From an uncultured Verrucomicrobia subdivision 3 bacterium (GTDB taxonomy: Bacteria; Verrucomicrobiota; Verrucomicrobiia; Limisphaerales; UBA11358), in the NCBI GenBank assembly GCA_903835255.1, contig CAILMI010000028.1, positions 1-32,167 on the forward strand: a stretch of 32,167 nt of DNA, written 5' to 3'. The translations under genes and the position numbers were made by a program. The notes below the pieces were generated by a model. That model had not been told where the DNA came from and made no database searches. It worked only from the letters and a program-made list of their open reading frames with translations. How positions within the stretch are numbered: the stretch's first letter is position 1; each line of letters starts with the position of its first letter. Below, piece by piece: positions 25,801 to 32,167 of the stretch.

Positions 25801-26118
25801 TTCGCACTCTACCGTTATCAGGTGGCCAACGCTAATTTCCCGTCCGTGTCCGGGGATACGATCCAGGTTTCGCCGCTGATGGAAAATATCGCCTATGAGC
25901 TGGACGTGACGCCGGGCGTGAGCACCAACACCGTTCTTCACGATCCGTTCTTAACCACAACCACGACCACGGGCGGCGGTGTCACTTATCTCTGGCTATG
26001 GGCCAAGGACACGCAGCCCATCATTTCGGGGGCGCGCTACAAATACATTCTCGTCCGGTTCAAATCGAACCATGAGATTGACCTGCTTGTTCCCTCCAAC
26101 GAGGTGGATGTGCCATGA
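22819..26118 (+). CDS. Large exported protein with fibronectin-III-like modules
   Basis: 1099 aa. Signal peptide MKKFCSIFQVFAVALLVGGS followed by a VSARA-QSG cleavage site. Residues ~35-210 form a first unrecognised beta/alpha domain (TVGTTVTDSHNRNWAYILW, then VRVQTDARVIEPLLQRAENL). The rest is a series of fibronectin-III-like modules: LNLKFRWGTPDNL...YDLYRV, PPLPVKGVTVVNDYQ...RINWKQ...YWIYRW, the KEYRIYRRVEAG module, and MKLMWFCPPYGVERFEVLVA. GGGGGVSGTND near residue 675 is a linker. Such modules bind proteins or sugars outside the cell. No anchor, sorting signal or enzyme motif is seen at the C-terminus. It lies between the other two giant genes and overlaps the next one as ATGA, so all three should be made together. 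Its specific partner is inferred to be one of those proteins. Confidence 0.8.
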   Translation: MKKFCSIFQVFAVALLVGGSGFGLVSARAQSGVGDIVYTVGTTVTDSHNRNWAYILWQAVDPALTSNRVFAVYAKPGSATNAAPYTRLSLVRVQTDARVIEPLLQRAENLGDNLVKLQEDLSQMFGSFIPSTAISRADQLSAVIRGSLGNSQNYGDLILLGRNHAGINLCLGFADAEMIGAGLTTFEIRAIDPLTEQDQAVIGRVTVEAGNPTVLPEPGPPVLVPETSPMGDLNLKFRWGTPDNLRRLSLMQFGYDLYRVAKPYANGKGWNTTSRPLLTTLQGLAVTNPAVVRRVNRVPITPPTLLNTPDAANLAADPKTSFIMDDDGRGRPGYINYGFTNSSQFYYYVAARDVLGRAGILSTGLLATVCDRMPPLPVKGVTVVNDYQYNTMTHTSSQALRINWKQNLFTNDVVANYWIYRWTNVAQMNSLSGNIGNNLIGIVTHHPGVSTNTFLDSGSGSPSALSAYGKTFWYTVRAADMGACGPNLSGNSGPAYGVLRQRVGPAAGTGNIQINCLRPYVNVHGITYQSGIYDPTNFDLYVHCQRLDPRIVWAEFIGIATYTVAATTGPNVTIVTNDLGRLYYPGAPSVGTTWTPARTLNGKMVESVKFDVGCRAALANGKISSYAIASLNSFGSGQKADVAFDATVQSLRTTANDRQNPECVEHDPGGGGGGVSGTNDICVEITPTTGSKEYRIYRRVEAGPLTLLASGPVTNGMTTVKECDGAMPANGGSLCYYVQLLDENGNPSPMANLGCVDVAPNAPLPVPMLSKIVSSGDESSPGMKLMWFCPPYGVERFEVLVAALPSKPNTNGTQFCSQLSSTGAPPVTLVYTNGGTNLSLPFYSFVSPKVGPGFGNNGAAFQVIPNVEIGHTYYITVRALGKNGNAGNYENFEEFLWSATNAPSPQVPWPARPLPSATNANFAALVFFVSPAVTNPPLLRTPDFTGNAVWIGVKGFTRAQIYKDEKNRSATTVSEGFDPMSALGTNVLGESIMPFALYRYQVANANFPSVSGDTIQVSPLMENIAYELDVTPGVSTNTVLHDPFLTTTTTTGGGVTYLWLWAKDTQPIISGARYKYILVRFKSNHEIDLLVPSNEVDVP

Positions 26119-29100
26119 GAAAATTATTTCAATCACTCCTAGTGCTGATCGTGTTTGGGGTTGGCGTGGCCAGCGCATTCGTTTCCGAAAACGCCTGGGA
26201 AATGCAGTCGGAGGGCGATTTCAACGGTGATGCCCGCCGCGACCTCATCATCGTGGATAAAGCCACGGGGAATTATCGCCTCGGCTACCGACAGGCAGCC
26301 GGAAATTTTGTCTGGGCATCCACCCGCGCCAGTGGCATTGCGCCGGCCACGGGATTGGGCATTGGCAAACTCAACTCACTTACGTTTGACTCGCTGGCCC
26401 TCACTGGCCCGACCGCCAACCGGGTGAATGTGTTTGACGCCAACAATACCGGCGCTGCCGGCTTGCCCGTGAGTTTCTATCCACCGTCACTCGGTCCAAA
26501 CCTGGTTGTGGCGATAGACATTGGCGGCGCTGGCACCAACGCCTACGACGATTTCTATGTTGCCAGTGAGTTCAATGGCACGTCGGCGTTTCGCGAAACC
26601 TTGGTGCGCAATCCCGGCACCACGAACCGCACGACGCTGGTGGACAGCCTGATTAATTATCAGCGCGAACGGGGCAATCCGGTTTTGCTCCACACCAACC
26701 GCCCGCCGCGGCTGGGCGTGTTTGAGCGTAATGTGGGGGTGGGTTATGACATTTTCAGCTTCTATGATTTGGCCGGCGGCACAGCCGTGTATGTCACGGC
26801 CGTGGCTACCTCGCGTTCGCCGCAGCCTTACGAGTTTGTCAGCGGCCAGTTGATCGGCACCAATCCTTACACGCAGGTGCTGTTCTATCCGCCGACCGGC
26901 TACTATTTTTTTGAATATCAGGTCAGCGAGCCGTCATCTGGGGTTTACGCGCTGACTTACACCAATTCATTCGTGCTGACGAACTACATAGATCGGCTGT
27001 TTCTACTAAACGGTGCGGGAACCAACAAGCTGCTCATCCTCGATACGAACGGTGTGACCGCTGTTATTTATGATTTCAACGGTGTGACCGCGCCCGTGGC
27101 CGTCCAGTCGTTGACCGCTGCGGCGGGCGAACATTTCACCGGCGCTGGCGTGTTGGGCGATGGCGGTTTTGTGGCGTATTCGGCTCCCATCGGGCAGAAC
27201 TTGTCATCGCGGTTCAACCACTGGCAATGGAATGGCTCGGCCTTCACCAATCGCGGCTCCGGCGATCTGCCGCGAATTTCCAGCTACAGCGGCTCCGGCA
27301 ACGTCATGCAATTCCAGTTCGAGCCGTTCGTGACAAATAATCCCGTGCTGCTCCGCCTGAACAACGCCGGGGATTGGTCCGGTTCGCCTGCTTACTCGGC
27401 TTCGCCGGGCAATATCTCGGTGAAGACGGAGATGTTCTTTAGCAGCACGCAGGGACTGGTGAATCCAACGCCCGTGGTGCTGGGCAAGGCGCACCCGCTC
27501 GCCGCCTTTGGCCTCGCCAACCAATACAGCAACATGATTTCGCTGTTCAGCTTCACGCCGCCCGCCGGCGATAAAATCAGTGACGTGACCATTTCGCCTT
27601 CGCCGGGCCTTTATGCGACAGCGGTGCAATTGAAATTCACAGCGGCCAACACCAGCGACTCGATTTTCTTCCGCGCAGGGTCGGGGGCGTGGATCACTTG
27701 GAGCAACGGCTTGGTGTGTTATGTTTTTACGAATGCCACGATTCAGTATTACGGACGACCTTCCGGCGGCGGGGCAAATTCAGCCATCAAGTCGGCTGGC
27801 TACACCTTCACCCAAGGCCCGTCCACATTGGACTCCGATGACGACGGCGTGCCGGACTACGTTGAGATTGCCAGAGGACTTGATCCGAACGGCGGGCGCG
27901 ACAGCGACGGCGATGGTTATTCCGATCTGGAAGAGTTGATTCACAACATGAATCCGCTTTCAACGAACAGTGTCCCGACCAATTGGCCGCACATGGATGA
28001 CCGGGCTGTGTTCAACCTCAAGGTGAAGCCCTATCCGTGGGACGGCTTCTCGAATGTGGTTTCGCTCTGCGCCACCGGCATCACGCTGCGCGCTCACGAT
28101 TTTCAAGGCAGCCTGTTGAGCGTTGGCACAGTGGTATCAAATTCCTGGCCGCTGGGGTGTTTGAGCAACATCACTGTTGTCACGGAAAATCGCCTCGTGG
28201 TTCAAGCGACGGATTTGCATTACGGCATCCTGACCAGCAATGCCGACAAGACCGTGGGGCGTGAAATGATCGGCCTAACGGCGGTGCCGCCGCTGACTGT
28301 GCCTGCTGTGACCAATGTTTACGGCGGCGGAACCCTCGCCGCCGAGGCGCAGCTTTGGATTAATTCCGCCTCAAATACCCTCAACAATCTGCCGCGCGCC
28401 ACGCTGACCAACAACCTCACCGTGAACAGCACGTTGACCGCGCTGTTGTTCGAGTTAAAAACCGCGCAGTTGCTCGGCTCGCGCTCGAACCTCTGGTGGA
28501 CGAACATGACAATCTTCCCGTTCCGCGTCAGCGACACAGGTCGCACCAATCCGCCGCAGTCGCTTCTGCTCTCGCTCGAACAGGCGACCAACAGTTTTCC
28601 CGCCTACAAACTCCAGACGGTCTTCGCCGGCATCAGCAACCAGGTGGAAAACTCGGTCAGTTCCAATATCACGAACCTCCGCGCCGTGACGCGCGACATT
28701 TACCGCATCAACAGCCTGCTCAACAATGCCAACCCGGCAACATTCGTTTCGCCCGTCGACGAAATCCGCTGGTTCCTGTGGCATGGCGGATTTGATTCCA
28801 ACTACCTTGCCTGGTCCGCCACCAGCAACCAGTTCGCGTCCGCCACGACCGGCGCCATCGCCATTCTGGACAGCGTCGCCGCGCGCCCAATCACCAACGT
28901 CTCGCTCGTCGTGCGCCAGGACACGCTCGTCGGCTCCTGCCGCATTCTCGACATGGCGGGCGGCGGTGCGACGTTTGCCCTCCAGGATCCCACCGGCCTG
29001 CCGTTTGGCTTCCCGAACAACTTCCAGCTCCTGCCGGGTTCCGTGGTGCAGGTTGCCGGCTACACCGATGTCACGAACACCGCCTGCGCCTACCCCGCCA

Positions 29101-29567
29101 TCGAAGTCACCTCTGTTCTGCTGAACACCGTCCTGCTCGCCACCGACGCCGACGGTAACGGCAACCTGCTCGTGGATTCATGGGAGAAGAAATTCTTCGG
29201 CTACGTTGGCGTCACCAGTCCGTTCCTCGATTCGGATGGCGACGGTTACAGCGACTTGCAGGAAATGCTCGACGGTTCCGATCCCCGCGATTTATACGGC
29301 ATCCCGACCGCGCCGGTCGCCAACTTCCAGTGCCCTACGCTTTCGCTGTCCGCCAGCGGCGGGTTTGTGGAACTGCACTTCCTCTGGCCCACGGCCTACA
29401 TCGGCAAATTTAACTTCGGCGTGCGCCACACCTCGGACCTGGGCGTGCCCTTCGTGAGCCTAGTGGCGACCGCTCCCACGCACGTCGCTGGCGACGAATT
29501 CAAGATGACATCCCCCGTTCCCGGCACCTCGACGCATTTCTATTTCCTGACCGTCACGATGCCGTAG
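26115..29567 (+). CDS. Large exported protein with FG-GAP-like region and Ca-binding loops
   Basis: 1150 aa. Signal peptide MRKLFQSLLVLIVFGVGVAS followed by A-FVSE. Residues ~33-480 resemble FG-GAP/VCBS propeller blades: EGDFNGDARRDLIIVDKATG is a typical blade with a DxNxDxxxD loop. Residues ~572-616 hold thrombospondin-3/EF-like loops: DSDDDGVPDYVEIARGLDPN and DSDGDGYSDLEELIHNMNPL. A second set at ~1008-1062 reads DADGNGNLLVDSWEKKFFG and DSDGDGYSDLQEMLDGSDP, a style common in Verrucomicrobia surface proteins. Between them is Asn/Thr-rich beta sequence; the last ~85 residues form a small beta domain. No PEP-CTERM or other anchor is visible. Calcium binding is expected from the loops. ATG overlaps the stop of the fibronectin-III-like gene, so translation is coupled. 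Function is unknown. Confidence 0.82.
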   Translation: MRKLFQSLLVLIVFGVGVASAFVSENAWEMQSEGDFNGDARRDLIIVDKATGNYRLGYRQAAGNFVWASTRASGIAPATGLGIGKLNSLTFDSLALTGPTANRVNVFDANNTGAAGLPVSFYPPSLGPNLVVAIDIGGAGTNAYDDFYVASEFNGTSAFRETLVRNPGTTNRTTLVDSLINYQRERGNPVLLHTNRPPRLGVFERNVGVGYDIFSFYDLAGGTAVYVTAVATSRSPQPYEFVSGQLIGTNPYTQVLFYPPTGYYFFEYQVSEPSSGVYALTYTNSFVLTNYIDRLFLLNGAGTNKLLILDTNGVTAVIYDFNGVTAPVAVQSLTAAAGEHFTGAGVLGDGGFVAYSAPIGQNLSSRFNHWQWNGSAFTNRGSGDLPRISSYSGSGNVMQFQFEPFVTNNPVLLRLNNAGDWSGSPAYSASPGNISVKTEMFFSSTQGLVNPTPVVLGKAHPLAAFGLANQYSNMISLFSFTPPAGDKISDVTISPSPGLYATAVQLKFTAANTSDSIFFRAGSGAWITWSNGLVCYVFTNATIQYYGRPSGGGANSAIKSAGYTFTQGPSTLDSDDDGVPDYVEIARGLDPNGGRDSDGDGYSDLEELIHNMNPLSTNSVPTNWPHMDDRAVFNLKVKPYPWDGFSNVVSLCATGITLRAHDFQGSLLSVGTVVSNSWPLGCLSNITVVTENRLVVQATDLHYGILTSNADKTVGREMIGLTAVPPLTVPAVTNVYGGGTLAAEAQLWINSASNTLNNLPRATLTNNLTVNSTLTALLFELKTAQLLGSRSNLWWTNMTIFPFRVSDTGRTNPPQSLLLSLEQATNSFPAYKLQTVFAGISNQVENSVSSNITNLRAVTRDIYRINSLLNNANPATFVSPVDEIRWFLWHGGFDSNYLAWSATSNQFASATTGAIAILDSVAARPITNVSLVVRQDTLVGSCRILDMAGGGATFALQDPTGLPFGFPNNFQLLPGSVVQVAGYTDVTNTACAYPAIEVTSVLLNTVLLATDADGNGNLLVDSWEKKFFGYVGVTSPFLDSDGDGYSDLQEMLDGSDPRDLYGIPTAPVANFQCPTLSLSASGGFVELHFLWPTAYIGKFNFGVRHTSDLGVPFVSLVATAPTHVAGDEFKMTSPVPGTSTHFYFLTVTMP

Positions 29568-29633
29568 CTCTAGCCATGCAGTCCGGACTAGATCATCCTT
29601 GCCTTCATGTCGAAGTCCCAGCCGGGCAGAAGA

Positions 29634-29780
29634 CGGAGCGAAGTGCCAGCGCGCCGGTTTTTAGCAGTCGGCGTGACAGGTGCCACTGGCGCGACGACTG
29701 CCGGTGAGCGCACGAAGCGGGAGGGGTTTCAGGCCCGGGTGTGACGCGAATTGCACGAATTGACACGAATAGCGGCGGCG
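29634..29780 (+). repeat. Direct repeat, copy A
   Basis: It begins CGGAGCGAAGTGCCAG and contains, from 29696, GACTGCCGGTGAGCGCACGA, then a ggcccgggtgtgac element and the dispersed motif at 29743-29770 (TTGCACGAATTGACACGAAT). Copy B repeats the same order but lacks the ~45-bp stretch between the first block and GACTGCC. Confidence 0.7.
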
Positions 29781-29929
29781 GGAGGGGTGAAATAATCAAT
29801 ATCAAGAACTGCCCCTAGAAGGTCAGGAAAATAGCGGCAATGACACGTTACTATTCACTGACCCGTTTATATTGAATCACTCCGAGGCGCAAAGCGCCGA
29901 CACGTCAACCCTCACTCATTGTCTTTGTC

Positions 29930-30035
29930 CGGAGCGAAGTGGCAGAGCGCCGACTGCCGGCGAGCGCACGAAGCGGGACGGGGTTCAGACCCGGGTGTGA
30001 CACGAATTACACGAATTAACGCGAATGACGGCGGG
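29930..30035 (+). repeat. Direct repeat, copy B
   Basis: It starts CGGAGCGAAGTGGCAGAGCG, then GACTGCCGGCGAGCGCACGA, a gacccgggtgtgac element and the dispersed motif at 29999-30026 (TTACACGAATTAACGCGAAT). It matches copy A with scattered substitutions. The spacing between the shared GACTGCC blocks is about 256 bp. Confidence 0.7.
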
Positions 30036-30232
30036 ATCAAAGGGTTCTACTTACAATGCGGGCAATTCAGGGGATTCTTTCAGTTTATTTCATCTCCCCG
30101 GGCTGGGGGCCATTCTGACATTTATGATATTGACCCGGGACCGGGGAAGTGGGAATGTCAGGAAATTGTTGCCCGAATAAATACTTTTTTGAAGGCTTAT
30201 TAGTACCTAAAAAAAATAAATTAAATTAATAA

Positions 30233-30661
30233 ATGAAAAAACTCCAATTGACACAGCAACAAAAGTACGTTGGCTTCAAAAAAGCTTTTGAGACTTACCA
30301 GAATTATGTTGTATCAAAGAATTTTATCGGGGCGTATATTGTTGCATTCTCTTACCTCGAAGATCGAGTATCAGTGGCTTACGTTCTTCTTAAAGATATT
30401 CAAAAAGAAAGTAGACCTAAACAAAACGAATTCGTTTATCTGAATAAAAAGTTGTCATTTCTTTTACATCACAATCAATTGACTTCTACCGAATTTAAAG
30501 CTTTCAAAGAAATTGTGGATAGCCGCAATGAAAAATTGCATGAGGCGATGTGGAATCTCGAAACCTTTACTGAAAATGCTTGTAATTCAGTAATGAAGTT
30601 GGGACGCAAAGCAAATAAACTTGTAAGAAAAATCAAAAAACTAACTCATGCAAATGTTTAA
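30233..30661 (+). CDS. Small AT-rich gene product with HEPN-like R-x4-H motif
   Basis: 142 aa, basic and predicted all-helical. It begins MKKLQLTQQQKYVGFKKAFE. A hydrophobic helix NFIGAYIVAFSYLEDRVSVA and the late motif DSRNEKLHEAMW fit the shape of small HEPN proteins, whose R-x4-6-H motif is the RNase site in many toxins and defence effectors. No family name can be given. The C-terminus is Lys-rich (GRKANKLVRKIKKL). The gene is much richer in A and T than the left part of the window, so acquisition by transfer is likely. There is no MNT-type nucleotidyltransferase partner next to it; its 3' end overlaps the glycine-rich gene by 14 nt. A non-toxic helical protein is the alternative. Confidence 0.6.
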   Translation: MKKLQLTQQQKYVGFKKAFETYQNYVVSKNFIGAYIVAFSYLEDRVSVAYVLLKDIQKESRPKQNEFVYLNKKLSFLLHHNQLTSTEFKAFKEIVDSRNEKLHEAMWNLETFTENACNSVMKLGRKANKLVRKIKKLTHANV

Positions 30662-32054
30662 AAAAACATACAAGCAATTTTCTATAGCGGCTTTTGTTTT
30701 GTGGAGTTTATTAGCCCACAACCTTAACGCTAACACTTTTACTGTAACCACTACAAACGTTGCAGGACCAGGTTCGCTGGCAGCGGCGATTCTTCAGGCT
30801 AATCAAACGCCGGGAAGTAATATTATAAACATAACTGTTACAAACCAAATAATTCAAACGATAATATTGCCGATTATAACTAACAGTGTGAGCATAATAG
30901 GGACGGCAAATACAGCCGCAATTATAAGCCGAGGGGGAACTCAACCAATATTTTCTTATGCTGCAGGGACGACAAATAGCATATTTAACCTTGTCATAAG
31001 AGACGGCTATCAAGCAAATGCAGGGCCAGCGGCGGGGGCTGCTATAAAAAACTCAGGGACACTCTTTGTAAATTTTTGCGTGTTAACTAACAATCAAGCT
31101 CCAAACGGGTTTGGAGGGGCAATTAATAATAGTGGGACGATGTTTATTTCTTCTTCGGTGATTGCTGGTAATAAAGCCGAATTTGGTGGCGGCATATACA
31201 ACTCAGGAACACTCACTGTTTGCCAATCAACCTTTCAAGCAAATGGTTGCGTAGGTCAGAATGGAGGCGATGGCGGTAGCGCGTCCGTATCAACCGGAGG
31301 GGGGGGCGGAGGCGGAGGAGGACTTGGGGGAGCTTTATTTATTTTTTCCGGGAATGTTAGTATTACTAATTCAAGTTTCATTACTAATACAGTGCAAGGT
31401 GGAAAAGGTGGCAACGGCGGTTCGTATATAAATTATGGTTCTGGTAACATCGGCGGAGATGGCGGTGGCTATAATGCAGGTAATGGTGGAGGTGCAGCAT
31501 TAGGTAATGGTAGTGCTGGGGGGGCAGGCGGCTTTGGGGGCGGCGGAGGTGGTGGTGGTGGCGGCTATAGCGGAAATTCAGGCTTGATCTGGCTCAACGG
31601 TTATGGGGGGAGTGCCGGAACAGGTGGGTTCGGTGGCGGTGGTGGTGGTGGCGGTGGTTGGGATCAAGACGGATTCTTCGGTGATGGCGGTTTCGGTGGT
31701 GGTGGCGGTGGCGGTTATGGTGGTGGAATATTTATTTTCAGTGGGACACTTTCTCTGATTAATAGCACTATTGCCTGTAATTCATGTTTTAAGGGTTCAG
31801 GCGGCATTCATCCCCAAGTTTTTGGTGGCTTCTCATTCATGGCCCAAGATGGCCAAGGTTTTGGTGGCGGCATCTATAACTACGGAGGAAGCGTAGTTCT
31901 TTTAAACACGATAGTAGCTGGCAACATTGCAACTACAAGTAGTCCCGATTTACTCGGTTCATTTAACAGCCTTGGCAATAATCTGATTGGTAATAATGAG
32001 GGGGCTTCTGGATTATCTCTTCTAGATTTTCACAACCATCCCATAAGCCGGTAG
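30648..32054 (+). CDS. Glycine-rich, beta-helix-like secreted protein, C-terminus perhaps cut
   Basis: 468 aa from ATG 30648; ATG 30654 (MFKKTYK) is an equally good start. Signal peptide: MFKKTYKQFSIAAFVLWSLL then AHNLNA-NTFTV. Residues ~28-200 have short repeats with Asn ladders (GGAINNSGTMFISSSVIAGN, GGIYNSGTLTVCQSTFQANG), the style of parallel beta-helix / polymorphic outer-membrane proteins. Residues ~205-365 are extremely Gly-rich (runs of 8-10 Gly). The helix pattern returns near the end (GGGIYNYGGSVVLLNTIVAG, SLGNNLIG), like the choice-of-anchor Q ending. Such proteins are on the cell surface. The final LLDFHNHPISR does not continue the motif, so the gene may be truncated. It overlaps the HEPN-like gene and shares its AT-rich start. 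Confidence 0.75.
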   Translation: MQMFKKTYKQFSIAAFVLWSLLAHNLNANTFTVTTTNVAGPGSLAAAILQANQTPGSNIINITVTNQIIQTIILPIITNSVSIIGTANTAAIISRGGTQPIFSYAAGTTNSIFNLVIRDGYQANAGPAAGAAIKNSGTLFVNFCVLTNNQAPNGFGGAINNSGTMFISSSVIAGNKAEFGGGIYNSGTLTVCQSTFQANGCVGQNGGDGGSASVSTGGGGGGGGGLGGALFIFSGNVSITNSSFITNTVQGGKGGNGGSYINYGSGNIGGDGGGYNAGNGGGAALGNGSAGGAGGFGGGGGGGGGGYSGNSGLIWLNGYGGSAGTGGFGGGGGGGGGWDQDGFFGDGGFGGGGGGGYGGGIFIFSGTLSLINSTIACNSCFKGSGGIHPQVFGGFSFMAQDGQGFGGGIYNYGGSVVLLNTIVAGNIATTSSPDLLGSFNSLGNNLIGNNEGASGLSLLDFHNHPISR

Positions 32055-32167
32055 AAGCGGTTTAAACCAGTCCGTTTTCTTGAAAACTGGAGGTTGATCT
32101 GGAAAAGGGCGTTGGGAGTTTTCGGGTGTTTTACATATTGGTAGATTTGATTTTCATGGGGAGTTCA
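32055..32167. other. Right end, non-coding, with a perfect hairpin
   Basis: GTTTTC (32074-32079) and GAAAAC (32082-32087) form a perfect stem with a TT loop, flanked by further CCA/TGG pairing. It is 20 nt past the glycine-rich gene and could help end its transcript, but no T-tract follows. No gene start is seen before the window ends. Confidence 0.4.

Larger units (their letters stand above)
29568..30232. other. Non-coding stretch with direct repeats
   Basis: 665 bp after the giant operon. ORFs here read through repeats and look spurious. The stretch contains two direct repeat copies (29634-29780 and 29930-30035) and a hairpin GGCGC-AAA-GCGCC (29886-29898). The last ~60 bp before the next gene are strongly AT-rich, marking a change of composition. 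Confidence 0.55.

Noticed and set aside
29919-30203. 94-aa ORF after the giant operon
   Set aside because: Its first half is the direct repeat and the rest lacks protein features.
31290-31730. Glycine-codon run as a simple DNA tandem repeat
   Set aside because: The GGN codons vary in third base and alternate with Tyr, Asn, Ser and Asp codons in one open frame, so it is better explained as coding sequence.

Overview
The window looks like a chromosomal piece of a member of the Verrucomicrobiota, probably from the Pedosphaera/Limisphaera side of the phylum. This is inferred from style, with no database search. The clues are a GC-rich housekeeping core, a coiled-coil protein paired with a tiny lipoprotein ending in the RPWNAPQGWEGGLP type of motif, very large secreted proteins with 'DSDGDGYSDLQE' calcium-loop repeats, and many short dispersed repeats of the 'cacgaattNacRcgaat' kind. 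Shine-Dalgarno sequences are mostly weak or absent.

Left part (1-14.6 kb), mostly ordinary chromosome. After about 490 bp of repeat-bearing non-coding DNA come a membrane-anchored coiled-coil protein and a small lipoprotein (+). Facing them on the minus strand is rarA-fau, overlapping by ATGA, with a candidate terminated small RNA just upstream (a 6S RNA candidate). Further upstream on the minus strand lies a probable three-gene set: a secreted NTF2/SnoaL-like protein, an ABM-like ferredoxin-fold protein and a fused DhaK-DhaL ketose kinase. The plus strand then carries frr, purA (behind a leader terminator) and uppS. Carbonic anhydrase converges on uppS, and both stop codons sit in one hairpin. 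purE (-) is divergent from a chromate transporter, followed by an MFS permease and a stand-alone response-regulator receiver (+).

Middle (14.6-16.9 kb), a decayed accessory zone. A TM2-domain protein is followed by hairpin-rich DNA with two inverted copies of an unrecognised repeat. Next are the last ~125 codons of a type I restriction HsdR subunit, a downstream ORF broken by an in-frame TAG, and the C-terminal end of an IS4-family transposase on the minus strand. Restriction genes, repeat and IS are all truncated.

Right part (16.85-29.57 kb), the most interesting region. Three very large exported proteins (1987, 1099 and 1150 aa) are encoded in a tight operon (9-nt gap, then ATGA overlap). 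They contain an N-terminal MAM/choice-of-anchor-like beta sandwich, a ~350-residue helical segment, a beta-rich C-terminus, fibronectin-III-like modules, an FG-GAP-like region and Ca-binding loops. I know no named system with this layout. The first gene starts inside the IS4 remnant: its first ~27 codons are antisense transposase, so its native start was probably lost or replaced.

Right end (29.57-32.17 kb). Paired direct repeats precede an AT-rich, probably acquired pair of overlapping genes: a small protein with an R-x4-H (HEPN-like) motif, and a glycine-rich, beta-helix-like secreted protein whose C-terminus may be truncated.
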